Origin: Phoronis australis
Lineage: Eukaryota; Phoronida; Phoronidae
Assembly: GCA_002633005.1 (NCBI GenBank)
Contig: NMRA01001022.1
Coordinates: 1-49,355 of the forward strand
DNA: 49,355 nt
Direction: 5' to 3'
Part shown: in pieces, positions 21,245-31,406 of the stretch
How positions within the stretch are numbered: the stretch's first letter is position 1
Layout: every line of letters starts with the position of its first letter
Made by a program: the position numbers and the translations under genes
The notes under the pieces: model-generated
What the model was told of the DNA's origin: nothing
Seen by the model: the letters and a program-made list of their open reading frames with translations, nothing else
The model's database searches: none

Positions 21245-23790
21245 CTATTCAATAGTGTCTGGTATACCATATTCTGCCTGCCACCTCATCTCAGACCTAG
21301 GCCTAGAATATTTGTGTAGCACAAAAGTGTTGTATATATGTTTCGTGCCCTTTTTGTTTGCAAGTAATAACTTCTCAAAAATTAGGATAAAGGTTGCATA
21401 GAAGAAAAATTTGTCTCTTTGAGATTTCCCAATTTTGACAAACAGCCCCTCTGAGCCCAAAAAAATCACGAACATTGGTCTAAAATTGAACTCCATCAAA
21501 AGATAACGAATATCCATGCTCGTCTAGTAGGTCTGAGAAATAATAAACACCCATTTCAAACCATCTTCTCCACCAATCATAACATGAGAAGCGGCATGTT
21601 TGTAGAAATAATTCCCAAATTTTAGACAATCCAATGATACTAAATCAGTGTTTAAGAGGAGACTTAACCATGCAGTAGAATTTGTAGCTTTTAAGATCCT
21701 CCCCATCCATGTAATCTTAATTGCCTCTAGAAAAGAGTAAACATCTATCATTTTCCAACCGCCAAAGTCATAATGTTGAATCATGGTTTTGCGACTAATT
21801 CTGTCACACTTTCCTCCCCAAATATAATTAAAAAACAGCAGTTCTTTCTAAATCTTTACATAACAGATTGTTGAGAATTGGCAAACATGACAAAACATAG
21901 ATCAGTTTTTGGAGAAGAAATGATTTAATCACAGTAACTTTACCAAGATTACTTAAGTTTCTTTTTGACCATCTTACAATTTCCTTTTTAATATCAACCA
22001 ACTTGCGCTCAACTTTCAAATTACTCATTTCCTGGATGCCAGTAGAAAAAACAATCCAAAGCATAGTAAACTGTGAGCTGGACCATTTTAAACCCTTTTC
22101 AGAAAAAACCCTTAAACTGCTTTGCTTCACAGATCCTATCCAGGCTCAAGTTGTTTTTTTTTCTAAATTTGGAGTTAGACTGGAATACTTCGAGAACTGG
22201 TCAAGTAGATCAAGAGAGTTTTTTTAATGACCTTTCGGAATCATCGAAGGTGATAGCAGTGTCATCTGCATATTGTACTAGTTTAAATTCTTTGGATCCA
22301 ATCTGGATACCTTTTATATTTTTGTTTTTCCTAAAGAGATTTCCCATAATCTCAGCACAGAGTAGAAAAAGATAGGGTAATAAAGGATATCCTTTTTGGC
22401 AACCTCTACCCATTTCAAAAAATTGAGAGGTTTCTCCATATTGAATTATACAAGACATAGCTCTCTTATTAAGCAACGGTACCCACGTTTTGATGTTTGG
22501 GCCTTAATTAAAAAAAAACAAGTTTTTTTGTAGAAATACCCAAGATACTGAGTCGAACGCCTTCTCAAAATCCACCAGAACCAGTAATCCAGGAATATTT
22601 AATTGGTCAGTTGCACAGATAAGATCATAGATTAATCCAATATTTTCACCAATTAATCTACCAACAAGATCGTGGATCAAACAATTTAAGACAGACTTAA
22701 CACGTTCAGAAATACAGGCTGAAATTAATTTATAATTTATATTGAACAATGACATTGGCCTCCAGTTTTTGAGAAGTTTCCTAGGTTTGTTAGCTTTTGG
22801 GATAATTTGGATAACACCTTGTTTTACAGCGGAGAGTAGGCAATTCTGTAAAAACGTACCATTAAAAGCTCCAACTAAATCGTCGCTCAAATCAGACCAA
22901 AAAATTTGTAAAATTCCATTGTAAAACCATTGAGACCTGGAGTCTTATTATTTTTCAATTTTTAGAACAAATAGAATTTCATCATAAGTAATACTTTCTT
23001 CCAATCAATCTCTTAATGCTATCTTCCAGTTTTGGTGAATCAGTGTTTTCTAAAATTTCATCTAAATCATATTGGGAAAAGTGATCATCCTTTTTGGCAT
23101 AAAGATTGTAGTAAAATTTCCTCCAGAACTCCCTTTTGACTACAGATCAATGTACCATTGTCATCTATTAAACTTGAGATGTTTTTATTAAAAAATTCCG
23201 CTTTTCTAAATTTACAAATATCCTGTTGGCTTCTCACCATTTTCTATACACTGAGCACGAGAACTCATTATTAATCCATCGATGAATTCCTTTCGGATTT
23301 CTTCGTACTTTGCCTGAAGAATTTCTAGCCAATCACTGAAAATTCAGAATCGGTATTCTGAACGAACTGGTGGACAGTACTTATCAATCTTTTCTAAATG
23401 CACTTTTCTGTTTCTTTTCCTTATTTTTGAAAGCACTATATGACAGCGTGAAAGATCTAATGTTCAGTAGGAACATGTTAAACAGTAAAACTTCTTCAAT
23501 GTCAGAAGCATATTCACTTTTGGTGTCTTGAATAATAATTATTTCTTGCTCCACATCCCGTAGTAGAGAATTATTAAATTTCCATAAGCCTCTGCCACAT
23601 TCAAAAGAGTGCAATTTTATATCCAAACGAATGGCTGAATGATCAGTTCTGTAACCTGGGTTAATTTTTACCGCGTTTAACAAAGATAATAACTCGTCGG
23701 AAATTAGAAAAAGTCAAGGTTTTTTCTACTCCGTGTAAAAGAGGTACGGTCTGGATTGTAGACTCTCCTAGGATCAACTTTCGGAATTAT
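21245..23790 (-). mobile_element. LINE fragment D, ORF2 from endonuclease end through RT to post-RT region, mutated
   Basis: On the minus strand the C-terminal part of an APE-type endonuclease comes first (about 23790-23560), with NPDRTSFTR, the NPGYRTDHSAI motif at the catalytic histidine, and GRGLWKFNNSLL. After a decayed linker, 22890-22504 encodes RT blocks PKANKPRKLLKNWRPMSLFN and LVLVDFEKAFDSVSW. The frame 22476-22210 carries GRGCQKGYPLLPYLF and catalytic YADD (22272-22261). Frames 22130-21828, 21784-21524 and 21517-21245 complete the thumb and post-RT region. Several frameshifts break it. It converges tail to tail with the plus-strand copy at 18355-20958, about 290 bp apart. Confidence 0.9.
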
Positions 23791-24299
23791 TTAATTGTGA
23801 TTTCCATTGTGAAGTGACGAGTTCTGAAATGAGGATGCTTTGAAAAGTATCACAATAATGATGGCATTATAGAAACACAGCGTCAGCTAAGTGCTGTAAG
23901 TGCCGCAAACGCGACCCAGTCTCTAAATGAATTCTTACACTCGCGACGTGGTGTGAACCGCTCCGACGGGATTTAACTAGCCGGGAGATAAAACTGAACT
24001 TGAGCTCTCTCAAACATGCAGTATGAAGCCAAGGCTTAAATTTATTATTTTCATATTGCATGAAACTCTTCTACTTCATTACTAACATAAGCAGTTTTCA
24101 GCGCATCATGTGTCGTGTCTAACAAGATATATTTGACACTAGAAGGTTTGCTTCCCAAGGTGTAAAAGCCGCGGACGACGCCACGAAGAAAGAGTTTGTT
24201 TTTAAATCGAAATACGTTACACCTCGTCAGCTTGCTAAAGGTCGTGAGTGTAAAAGGTATTGAAAAACTAGGACGCGTTTGCAACGCGTCCCGTGATGC
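23791..24299. other. Gene-free interval with a short perfect hairpin
   Basis: No exon is supported. GGACGCGTT at 24271-24279 is exactly inverted as AACGCGTCC at 24283-24291 with a 3 nt loop. Confidence 0.5.
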
Positions 24300-24625
24300 A
24301 TGAGATATTTTCTTTTCCATTTCCGGGAGAGAGCTTTATGTAAGTGTCACATCATTCACCGTGCAAATACACTTATCCCGGTATGTAGGCACTCCTCCTC
24401 CCAAGAAAGTAACACCCCTCCCAAGAAAGCACTCCCCCTCCCAAGAAAGAAGTGCTTCTATAAAAGACACCCACTGCGTATTATACCACAACAACCGCCT
24501 CACACAGGACAACACACAAAGCGCACGCATGAGAATAAACTCCTCCGCATAAAACTCACAACTCCACCACGTGGCATCGCATGGCTTCTACATGGTCTTC
24601 TAAAATTTAAGTTCATAATTGTTTC
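24300..24625 (+). repeat. Inverted repeat, left arm (possible retroelement terminal repeat)
   Basis: The arm matches, in opposite orientation, 25262 down to 24905. Shared blocks in order are AAGTGTCACATCA, several CTCCCAAGAAAG-like tandem words (24390-24452), AAGACACC, GCGCACGC, AATAAACTCC and CCACGTGGCATC followed by ATGGCTTCT, ending TTCATAA. The arms are diverged and lie about 280 bp apart. Inverted terminal repeats are a feature of DIRS-type retroelements, and the neighbouring SGNH ORF would fit such an element, but this link is inference. Confidence 0.65.
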
Positions 24626-24904
24626 GTAATTCCGTAATTTACGCTGATGTAGTTGTCAGGGTTGTATTGTCCACATTTTGAGGGAATGCCTTGAAGGGGT
24701 TACCTCTGAAGTACTGTTCGCAATTTTCGGCAAGACTGTCACTAAAAATGTAGCCCATGGAAAATCATACAAAAGACAAAGTTATTCATAGTCAGGGTAA
24801 AAAATAACGGCACAAAAAACATCATTGGATCTGTCCGAAACAACCCCTGGTTATCCAGCAAATGAAGTGCCTCCAAACGCGACATAGGATTCGGATATAA
24901 TAAG

Positions 24905-25262
24905 CATTTATGAACCTCCATTTTAAGGCGGCAAAAAGAAGCCATAAGATGCCACACGGGGGAGTTATGCGTTTTGCGCGGGGGAGTTCATTATGAGGCG
25001 TGCGCTCTGCGCGCTGATCGCGAGAGGGAGTATGCTCGGGGGGCCATTGTGAGGCAGGTGAGCGCGTGCGTGTATGGGGGGATTGGGTGTTATGGTATGA
25101 GACCCAGATGTGAGGTGTCTTTCTTAGGGGCATTGCTTACATGTACTTGGGAGGAGTTGCTTTCTTGAGAGGAGAATCGATTTTTTTGGGAGCGGGAGAG
25201 CTTTCTTGGAATGGGGAATAGACACAGGGGTGATGTGACACTTGTGCGCTTCCATAGAAATA
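24905..25262 (-). repeat. Inverted repeat, right arm
   Basis: Reverse-complement counterpart of 24300-24625. Its outer end (25149-25262) is also the first part of the 1.4 kb tandem duplication, so this end of the arm recurs at 26548-26661. Confidence 0.65.
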
Positions 25263-26546
25263 GAACGGCTGCACGAATCTCGTATTAACAGCTGTACTAG
25301 AGGCCACAACGGAATGTTTGGTGTCTACAGACAACAACACCCGGATGTTATTTCAAAGGTAGTCCATTTGTCACGTTTTTCCCTGTGTGTGGGTGGGCGC
25401 AGGTTGTTACAGACCGGTGCTAATAGCTTTCGGTGCGACGATTGACTGAAGACTGGTTCGAGTTAATCCTTTATTAATCCCGACCGTACATTCACATGCC
25501 TACTCAAACAAAACGTCCGACGTAATGTCTGTTTTATGCTCCAGCCAGTGCTCCGTAGCCGATGAAGACGTAGTCGGTGATGTAGAGGTGAGGACGGTTG
25601 GTGTAAGTGTAGTCTGGTGAACAGTTGAAGAAGTCGCCGTGTTATTGATGGTTGGCTGGGTTGAGGTCTCCAAAGGCTGAGGTAGATCTTTGGGTGCCCC
25701 GAAGTGTCGAATTGCCCCGTAATTGCGTGAAGTTACGGATGAAGTGGACGACGGCGGCTGGACGGATGGCACTTGGCGAGATGGTCGACGAGTCTGGTAT
25801 GGCGAGGAAGTTTTTCTCGTGGATTGTCGTGGCATGCTGAAAGGGAAAAGTAAAATGAGCAGAAATGGAACAATGAAACAATAAGCCAGCAACTTAATGG
25901 CTGGACCACGAGGCAAAGGAAAGAAACTGGAGATGTGAATTAAGATGGAATTTCACTCATCATTAAGAACTAAGGAGTAAATTATAGAAGCCTGAATGGT
26001 CGAACCCATAGTTAAACGGGGACTCATGAATAAACTGGCAAAATTAATGCAAACTGTAAGATGAAGTAGACACACAAGGTGTACCTAGAACTAAGTAATA
26101 AGCTCATAGAAACTTGAACTGTCAGACCCGTGTAGAAACGGAAACCAATGAATGCAATGAAAAGTACTTGTAAACTGAAGTAAACACCCAAGGTGTTACC
26201 AGACTGACTTATTCGAATGGCAGTACCGAGCCGTACGAAGTGTAAACTGAAGTAGGCAACCAAGGTGCTACCAGATAGAGTAGTCAATGTACAGGGACCA
26301 CTGCATGGATGGAGTAAACAACGTGTAAACTGAAGAAACGTATAAGCTTAATGGAAGGAGATGTGAAAGGGGAACGGAGCAATAATACAATTACGGACAT
26401 ACTGAAATTATACAAGGAATTAGATGGGGAGGAATGTGGTAGGGGGCAATTATGAGAGGAGAGTCAGGCGGCGGAGGTGGTGGCCGAAAGCAAAGCGGAC
26501 GCTGGGAGCTTGCTTGCGGATGCCTAAAGGGTTAAAGTGGACGAGG
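25149..26546. repeat. 1.4 kb tandem duplication, copy 1
   Basis: The 1398 bp from GGGAGGAGTTGC to GTGGACGAGG recur almost unchanged at 26548-27952. The two copies are separated by the only N in the window (26547). Differences are scattered substitutions and small indels, for example a 10 bp insertion in copy 2 near 27130 and a 9 bp deletion after GTACAATTACGG near 27808. The interior holds the S/T-rich ORF and short internal repeats with quasi-palindromic AAGGTG motifs at 26071, 26185 and 26257. Copy 1 stops exactly where copy 2 continues into the SGNH ORF. Confidence 0.95.
25500..25835 (-). pseudogene. Ser/Thr/Pro-rich ORF, copy 1 (premature stop)
   Basis: On the minus strand an ATG at 25835 lies directly after a strong acceptor (TTTTACTTTTCCCTTTCAG), so the frame probably starts or resumes at a splice junction. 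The protein is low-complexity and rich in S, T and P, beginning MPRQSTRKTSSP and containing TLTPTVLTSTSPTTSSSAT. It ends ITSDVLFE at a TAG where copy 2 has CAG, so this copy carries a nonsense change. No domain is recognised. Its position downstream of the SGNH frame on the same strand suggests it belongs to the same mobile element. Confidence 0.5.
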
Positions 26547-26547
26547 N

Positions 26548-27952
26548 GGGAGGAGTTGCTTTCTTGAGAGGAGAATCGATTTTTTTGGGAGCGGGAGAGC
26601 TTTCTTGGAATGGGGAATAGACACAGGGGTGATGTGACACTTGTGCGCTTCCATAGAAATAGAACGGCTGCACGAATCTCGTATTAACAGCTGTACTAGA
26701 GGCCACAACGGAATGTTTGGTGTTTACAGACAACAACACCCGGATGTTATTTCAAAGGTAGTCCATTTGTCACGTTTTTCCCCGTGTGTGGGTGGGCGCA
26801 GGTTGTTACAGACCGGTGAGAATAGCTTTCGGTGCGACGATTGACTGAAGACTGGTTCGAGTTAATCCTTTATTAATCCCGACCGTACATTCACAAGCCT
26901 GCTCAAACAAAACGTCCGACGTAATGTCTGTTTTATGCTCCAGCCAGTGCTCCGTAGCCGATGAAGACGTAGTCGGTGATGTAGAGGTGAGGACGGTTGG
27001 TGTAAGTGTAGTCTTGTGAACAGTTGAAGAAGTCACCGTGTTATTGATGGTTGGCTGGGTTGAGGTCTCCAAAGGCTGAGGTGGATCTTTGGGTGTCCCG
27101 AAGTGTCGAATTGCCCCGTAATTGCGTGATGAGGTCTGAAGTTACGGATGAGGTGGACGACGGCGGCTGGACGGATGGCACTTGGCGAGATGGTCGACGA
27201 GTCTGGTATGGCGAGGAAGTTTTTCTCGTGGATTGTCGTGGCATGCTGAAAGGGAAAAGTAAAATGAGCAGAAATGGAATAATGAAACAATAGGCCAGCA
27301 ACTTAATGGCTGGGCCACGAGGCAAAGGAAAGAAACTGGAGATGTGAATTAAGATGGAATTTCACTCAACATTAAGAACTAAGGAGTAAATTATAGAAGC
27401 CTGAATGGTCGAACCCATAGTTAAACGGGGACTTATGAATAAACAGCCAAAATTAATGCAAACTGTAAGATGAAGCAGACACACAAGGTGTACCTAGAAC
27501 TAAGTAAAAAGCTCATAGAAACTTGAACTGTCAGACCCGTGTAGAAACGGAAACCAATGAATAAAATGAAAAGTAATTGTAAACTGAAGTAAACACCCAA
27601 GGTGATACCAGACTGACTTATCCGAATGGCAGTACCGAGCCGTACGAAGTGTAAACTGAAGTAGGCAACCAAGGTGCTACCAGATAGAGTAGTCAATGTA
27701 CAGGGACCACTGCATGGATGGAGTAAACAACATGTAAACTGAAGAAACGTATAATAAGCTTAATGGAAGGAGATGTGAAAGGGGAACGGAGCAATAGTAC
27801 AATTACGGGAAATTATACAAGGAATTAGATGGGGAGGAATGTGGTAGGGGGCAATTATGAGAGGAGAGTCAGGCGGCGGAGGTGGTGGCCGAAAGCAAAG
27901 CGGACGCTGGGAGCTTGCTTGCGGATGCCTAAAGGGTTAAAGTGGACGAGGT
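26548..27952. repeat. 1.4 kb tandem duplication, copy 2
   Basis: Second copy, starting directly after the N at 26547. It continues past 27952 into the SGNH-hydrolase frame, so this copy is the one in native context on the right. On the left, copy 1 is the one in native context with the inverted-repeat arm. That pattern is what a mis-joined pair of overlapping contigs or haplotypes would give. Confidence 0.95.
26806..27244 (-). pseudogene. Ser/Thr/Pro-rich ORF, copy 2 (10 bp frameshift)
   Basis: Same frame as 25500-25835, again preceded by the CCCTTTCAG acceptor and starting with ATG at 27244. A 10 bp insertion near 27130 (TGAGGTCTGA) shifts the frame about 38 codons in. Downstream of the insertion the original frame is open and extends further than in copy 1, reading QACECTVGINKGLTRTS before a stop at 26806. 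The two copies thus carry different single lesions. Confidence 0.5.
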
Positions 27953-28438
27953 CAGGGCGGTCTTTCCAGAAACCGCCCATATGAATCCAAAAGAAGACCG
28001 TGGGGAGGTCGGTGAGGAGGTATTTGAGGTGGAAGTTAAGGGATTGGCAACTAGCGTTAAAGGTGCCGTCATCGGGAAACGGTAGAATATCATGCCAATG
28101 ATGACCGACTGAACGGAAGGATAAGACTGGAGGATAGACTCGAAAAATGAAATGAGGTCGTGGGCCATGCAGAGACAACGGGTTAGAGTGGGATTAGAGA
28201 GATCGTTTTCGGCGATCTGCAGGAAAACTAAATCGGCCGGGGATTTGGGCAATGGCGGGGGTTAAATGGCAAACAGAACATGGGCCACAGGCGAGTGTGG
28301 CCCCGGACAACCCCAAAGATTTGACGGATACAGTGGACTCGTGGAAGCCCAGATTGGACAGGACCTGGGCGGTCGCCGTAGGCGAATTAAGATAGGCGTC
28401 CAGCCAACGAACGTAGGAACTGCCCAGTGCTGTAGTGG
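27855..28438 (-). pseudogene. SGNH-hydrolase-like ORF, frameshifted, probably from a mobile element
   Basis: The minus strand encodes, over three frames, the blocks of an SGNH/GDSL-type hydrolase: block I ALGSSYVRWLDA (near 28425), block III ADLVFLQIAENDLS (near 28240; G of GxND read as A), a VIIGMI strand (near 28115), and block V RPDLVHFNPLG (DxxH, near 27945). Shifts near 28255 (in a G run) and near 28080 break the frame. The block order and the FWIHMGGFW segment fit SGNH domains carried by some retroelements (reported for certain tyrosine-recombinase and CR1-type elements) better than a free-standing secreted lipase. No RT, RNase H or recombinase lies beside it. The 5' side is lost beyond about 28440. 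Confidence 0.6.
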
Positions 28439-28440
28439 TA

Positions 28441-30066
28441 AAATTAGAGGTACGTAGGCGCCCAAAGCCTGCACCGTATCACCTTGAGCACTGAAGCTAA
28501 CTTACGGTGCGTAGGCGCTACGTTCAAATGCCAAAAGGTGTTTGGCTGCGCCTACGTGCGCCTAACGCCCCACTGCAGCATAAGTTGAACTGCCCAAAAT
28601 CAAACAACTAGGTGGTCTGGTTAGTCTAATGAATCAGGAAAACGTTATGATACATGTACCTTACAGAGGTGAAGTGACGGAGAGTGGTGAAAATTCAAGT
28701 AGAAATAGACTGAAAACTCCCAACTTGAAGACAATTATGGACGATGGACCAGTGTTGCGACAAGACAAAGAGATCATGTGGTACAATTAAACCAATAATC
28801 GTACAACTTATAAGAGGGTCACTGACCCAGGAATCCAAAAAAATAAGATAATGAGAACGAAGCAGTATAGCTTACAAAAAAATATTACTTAAAAGATATT
28901 TATAGAAATTTAGACCAAATCGTATTCCATTAGATTTCTACATGTAGCCACGAATATGTTAACTACTATTTACCGACAGGTACGTGTCTAATGCACTCGT
29001 GCACACACAGCTCAAGATGCTGAGAATTATTGAAGATAGAATTGAAATTTTACCACATGGCTCTCTCAGAGTGCATTAGCAGACGCCATTTTCATCTCGT
29101 AGAGATCGCAACTAATCCAACTAAGGAATGATCTATTTTCGTGGACTAAGAAGATCCATATAAGCAACTAGACGTCACACAATTACGTAATTGTAAATCC
29201 AAAGTGCGACAAACTTTACGCGGTAAGGGATACAAGTTGTCACAAATCGCGGAGATTTCATCTATGCTCAAACTCGTAGCAACTTGCACATACGTTTGCA
29301 ACACTGATTGTTTTAGATAAATAGAACGCACTTGCATCTTTCAGGTCTACTGAAGAGCTTTGTGAGGTAGAGCTCCGAAAACCAATGATGACTTAGGAAG
29401 TCGAACGTGACTGGGTCACTTTCGACACTTCATTTGCGCCAAGTTCGCAATGATTTTTGCCTTTCGACAAGCCTGATTTTATGCAAGCTACTCTATCGAG
29501 ATTTCAAATACTAACGATATTCTCAATTTCATGGTAAAGTCTTTAAGATAAAGATACATGTTAGTTGACACTCGACAATTTGACTTTACGAATGACGAAA
29601 TTCGATGCAGGCTCTTCTACAGTGGATATATTCTATCTGTTTTACGGCCTAGTGTCTTATGAGATGAAATGAACGCTTGGTAGCTAGAAATGTTACTAAA
29701 GTGAGGTGATCTCTACAGAGCTACGTCTGCTTGCAGTGATGATCTCTCTATCCTACAATCCTTTGTGCATGAACGCTATTCCTTAATTGGGTACTTTTCG
29801 TAGACGCAAGTCTTGCATGGAAGCTAGCGTGATCACTTACTTCTCTTGTAATACATAGCGATATCTCGCGAAGTTCTGCATTATCTTGCCTATACCCGAA
29901 GTTATAGCCACTTTCTAACGTATGCCAGACCAAATACGCGGATATAAGGTTCAAAAGGAAGACAATGTACCTTTATACACTCACATACTGTAAAGATAAT
30001 CCTTGCTTTCAAAGGGGAAAGCATCCATTTCTGATGTTACCTTATACAACAAGAGCAACTATTTGG
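28441..30066. other. Gene-free interval
   Basis: The first 120 bp contain repeated GTAGGCGC and its inverse GCGCCTAC (near 28451, 28512 and 28547), which can pair. The rest shows no exon, RNA gene or recognisable repeat. Confidence 0.4.
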
Positions 30067-30300
30067 CATTTCATTGAAATCCGTCAGTCGGTTCTCTAGG
30101 TATCATTCGGAAACGCTCCTGTACCCAAAACGACACTTGAAAAGCCCTTTGTCGAGAACAAAATGACCACTAGGAGGGGACGCAATAATCGAATCTGCCC
30201 GGAAATAGAAATTGTGCCGGCTCATTAATATCACATACCTTTTTGTCAAGTTTCATTGAAGTACGTCAATGCATTCTCTAGGTATAATACGGAAGTATTG
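30067..30300 (+). repeat. Two diverged direct repeats, about 180 bp apart
   Basis: TTTCATTGAAATCCGTCAGT followed by TTCTCTAGGTAT and ACGG-like blocks at 30070-30116 recurs as TTTCATTGAAGTACGTCAAT, TTCTCTAGGTAT and TACGGAAG at 30251-30297. Both are followed by a TTGAAAAAGCC-like segment. It is probably an old interspersed repeat; the class is unknown. Confidence 0.55.
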
Positions 30301-30470
30301 AAAAAGCCACGCCTTCCTGACTCCAGGGGGCAGAGCAGTTTGAAAAGTAGCATGATGCCTTTCACTTTTGGGCCAAATTTCTTCAAGGAAAGTTCAGCCA
30401 GACGTTTTCAGGATTTCGATAGGACAACCAGATAAGGTAACGTCCGTACGAAGTAACAACAAATGTGTAT

Positions 30471-30548
30471 ATATTTATATATGTGTGTGTGTGTGTGCGT
30501 GTGTGTGTGCATATATATGTGCATGTGTGCGTGTGTGTGCGTCTGTGA
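30471..30548. repeat. TG-rich microsatellite
   Basis: Interrupted (TG)n with TATA and GC interruptions between 30471 and 30548. Reading frames across it on either strand (poly-HT or poly-CV) are artefacts. Confidence 0.9.
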
Positions 30549-31406
30549 GGGATGGGTGTTGTCGGATAAAAATGCGTATTCTTGTATACCTTGAAAAGAC
30601 ATTGCTGTGTGTTATGTGCTGTTTCCTTGATGAGCATGTACCATCCATGAAACCATAGAAAGTGATGCTAACGGTCCAATAAAGAGCCATCATATTGGTT
30701 CTGCATTCACAATCATTAGGCAGACACGAATTACCTAGGCAGACTGTGTTCAATAGAGTATAGTAGGGCATGAACGCACGTCTTTGCTTAACGAGTACTG
30801 CTTCAAAATGAATTATAAAACAGTCATGAAAGAATCTCAACATTTTGACTGAGGTGTGTAGTTTGCAGGGGCGTCATGTCTGCCCACAAATTTAAAAATA
30901 CGCATGAAGTTAGCACAGGTTGTAATAATTTGCGCAGTTGCTTGTGGCACAACCACCCAACGTGATAAACCTCCCTTGTACCCAACAAGGTTCCCTGGTG
31001 ACGGTGGTTACTTTCTGTCAATTATCAGAAAGAGGCAATCTTCTTCAAATTAAACATCAATCTTACACAAAATATGCGATTAAGAATGACGCTATTTTAG
31101 TACTTAAAAGTACTAAATTGGTGGCGTCCGGTGTTTAATAGCAATGCTATCTACATCTCATAAGGCATCAGCTATATTTCTTCGTAATTAGGAGTTCAGT
31201 GACTGGTAATCAAGAATTTGTATTACTGTTAATTAGTGGTGCTCAGGCTAATTCATATCTGACATCATCGCTTCAAATGTCACCATGACAATAATACTTC
31301 TTGCTGCCAAGATCCGACAAGATGTCACGTGATTCGTTACCTCGACTGTATTTAAAAGAATTGGGGAGCATAGCTCGTCATTTGTTCTCTCTAGGAAACC
31401 TTGAAC
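30549..31406. other. Interval upstream of the GPCR, candidate promoter and 5' UTR
   Basis: No other gene is seen. A TATA-like TATTTAAAAG lies at about 31349, some 58 bp before the GPCR start codon. TTGTTCTCTCTAG just upstream of the ATG (ending at 31393) could instead be the acceptor of a 5' UTR intron. The two readings exclude each other as the immediate transcript start. Confidence 0.35.

Noticed and set aside
26024-26287. Minus-strand 87-codon frame with repeated hydrophobic segments (and its copy at 27433-27696)
   Set aside because: The periodicity comes from the short DNA repeats with AAGGTG motifs; it looks membrane-like only because those repeats are pyrimidine-rich on this strand.
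30368-30843. Frames with HT/CV repeats on both strands
   Set aside because: Translations of the TG microsatellite at 30471-30548.
31401-31406. TTG at 31401 as GPCR start
   Set aside because: An in-frame ATG follows two codons later; non-ATG initiation needs no invoking.
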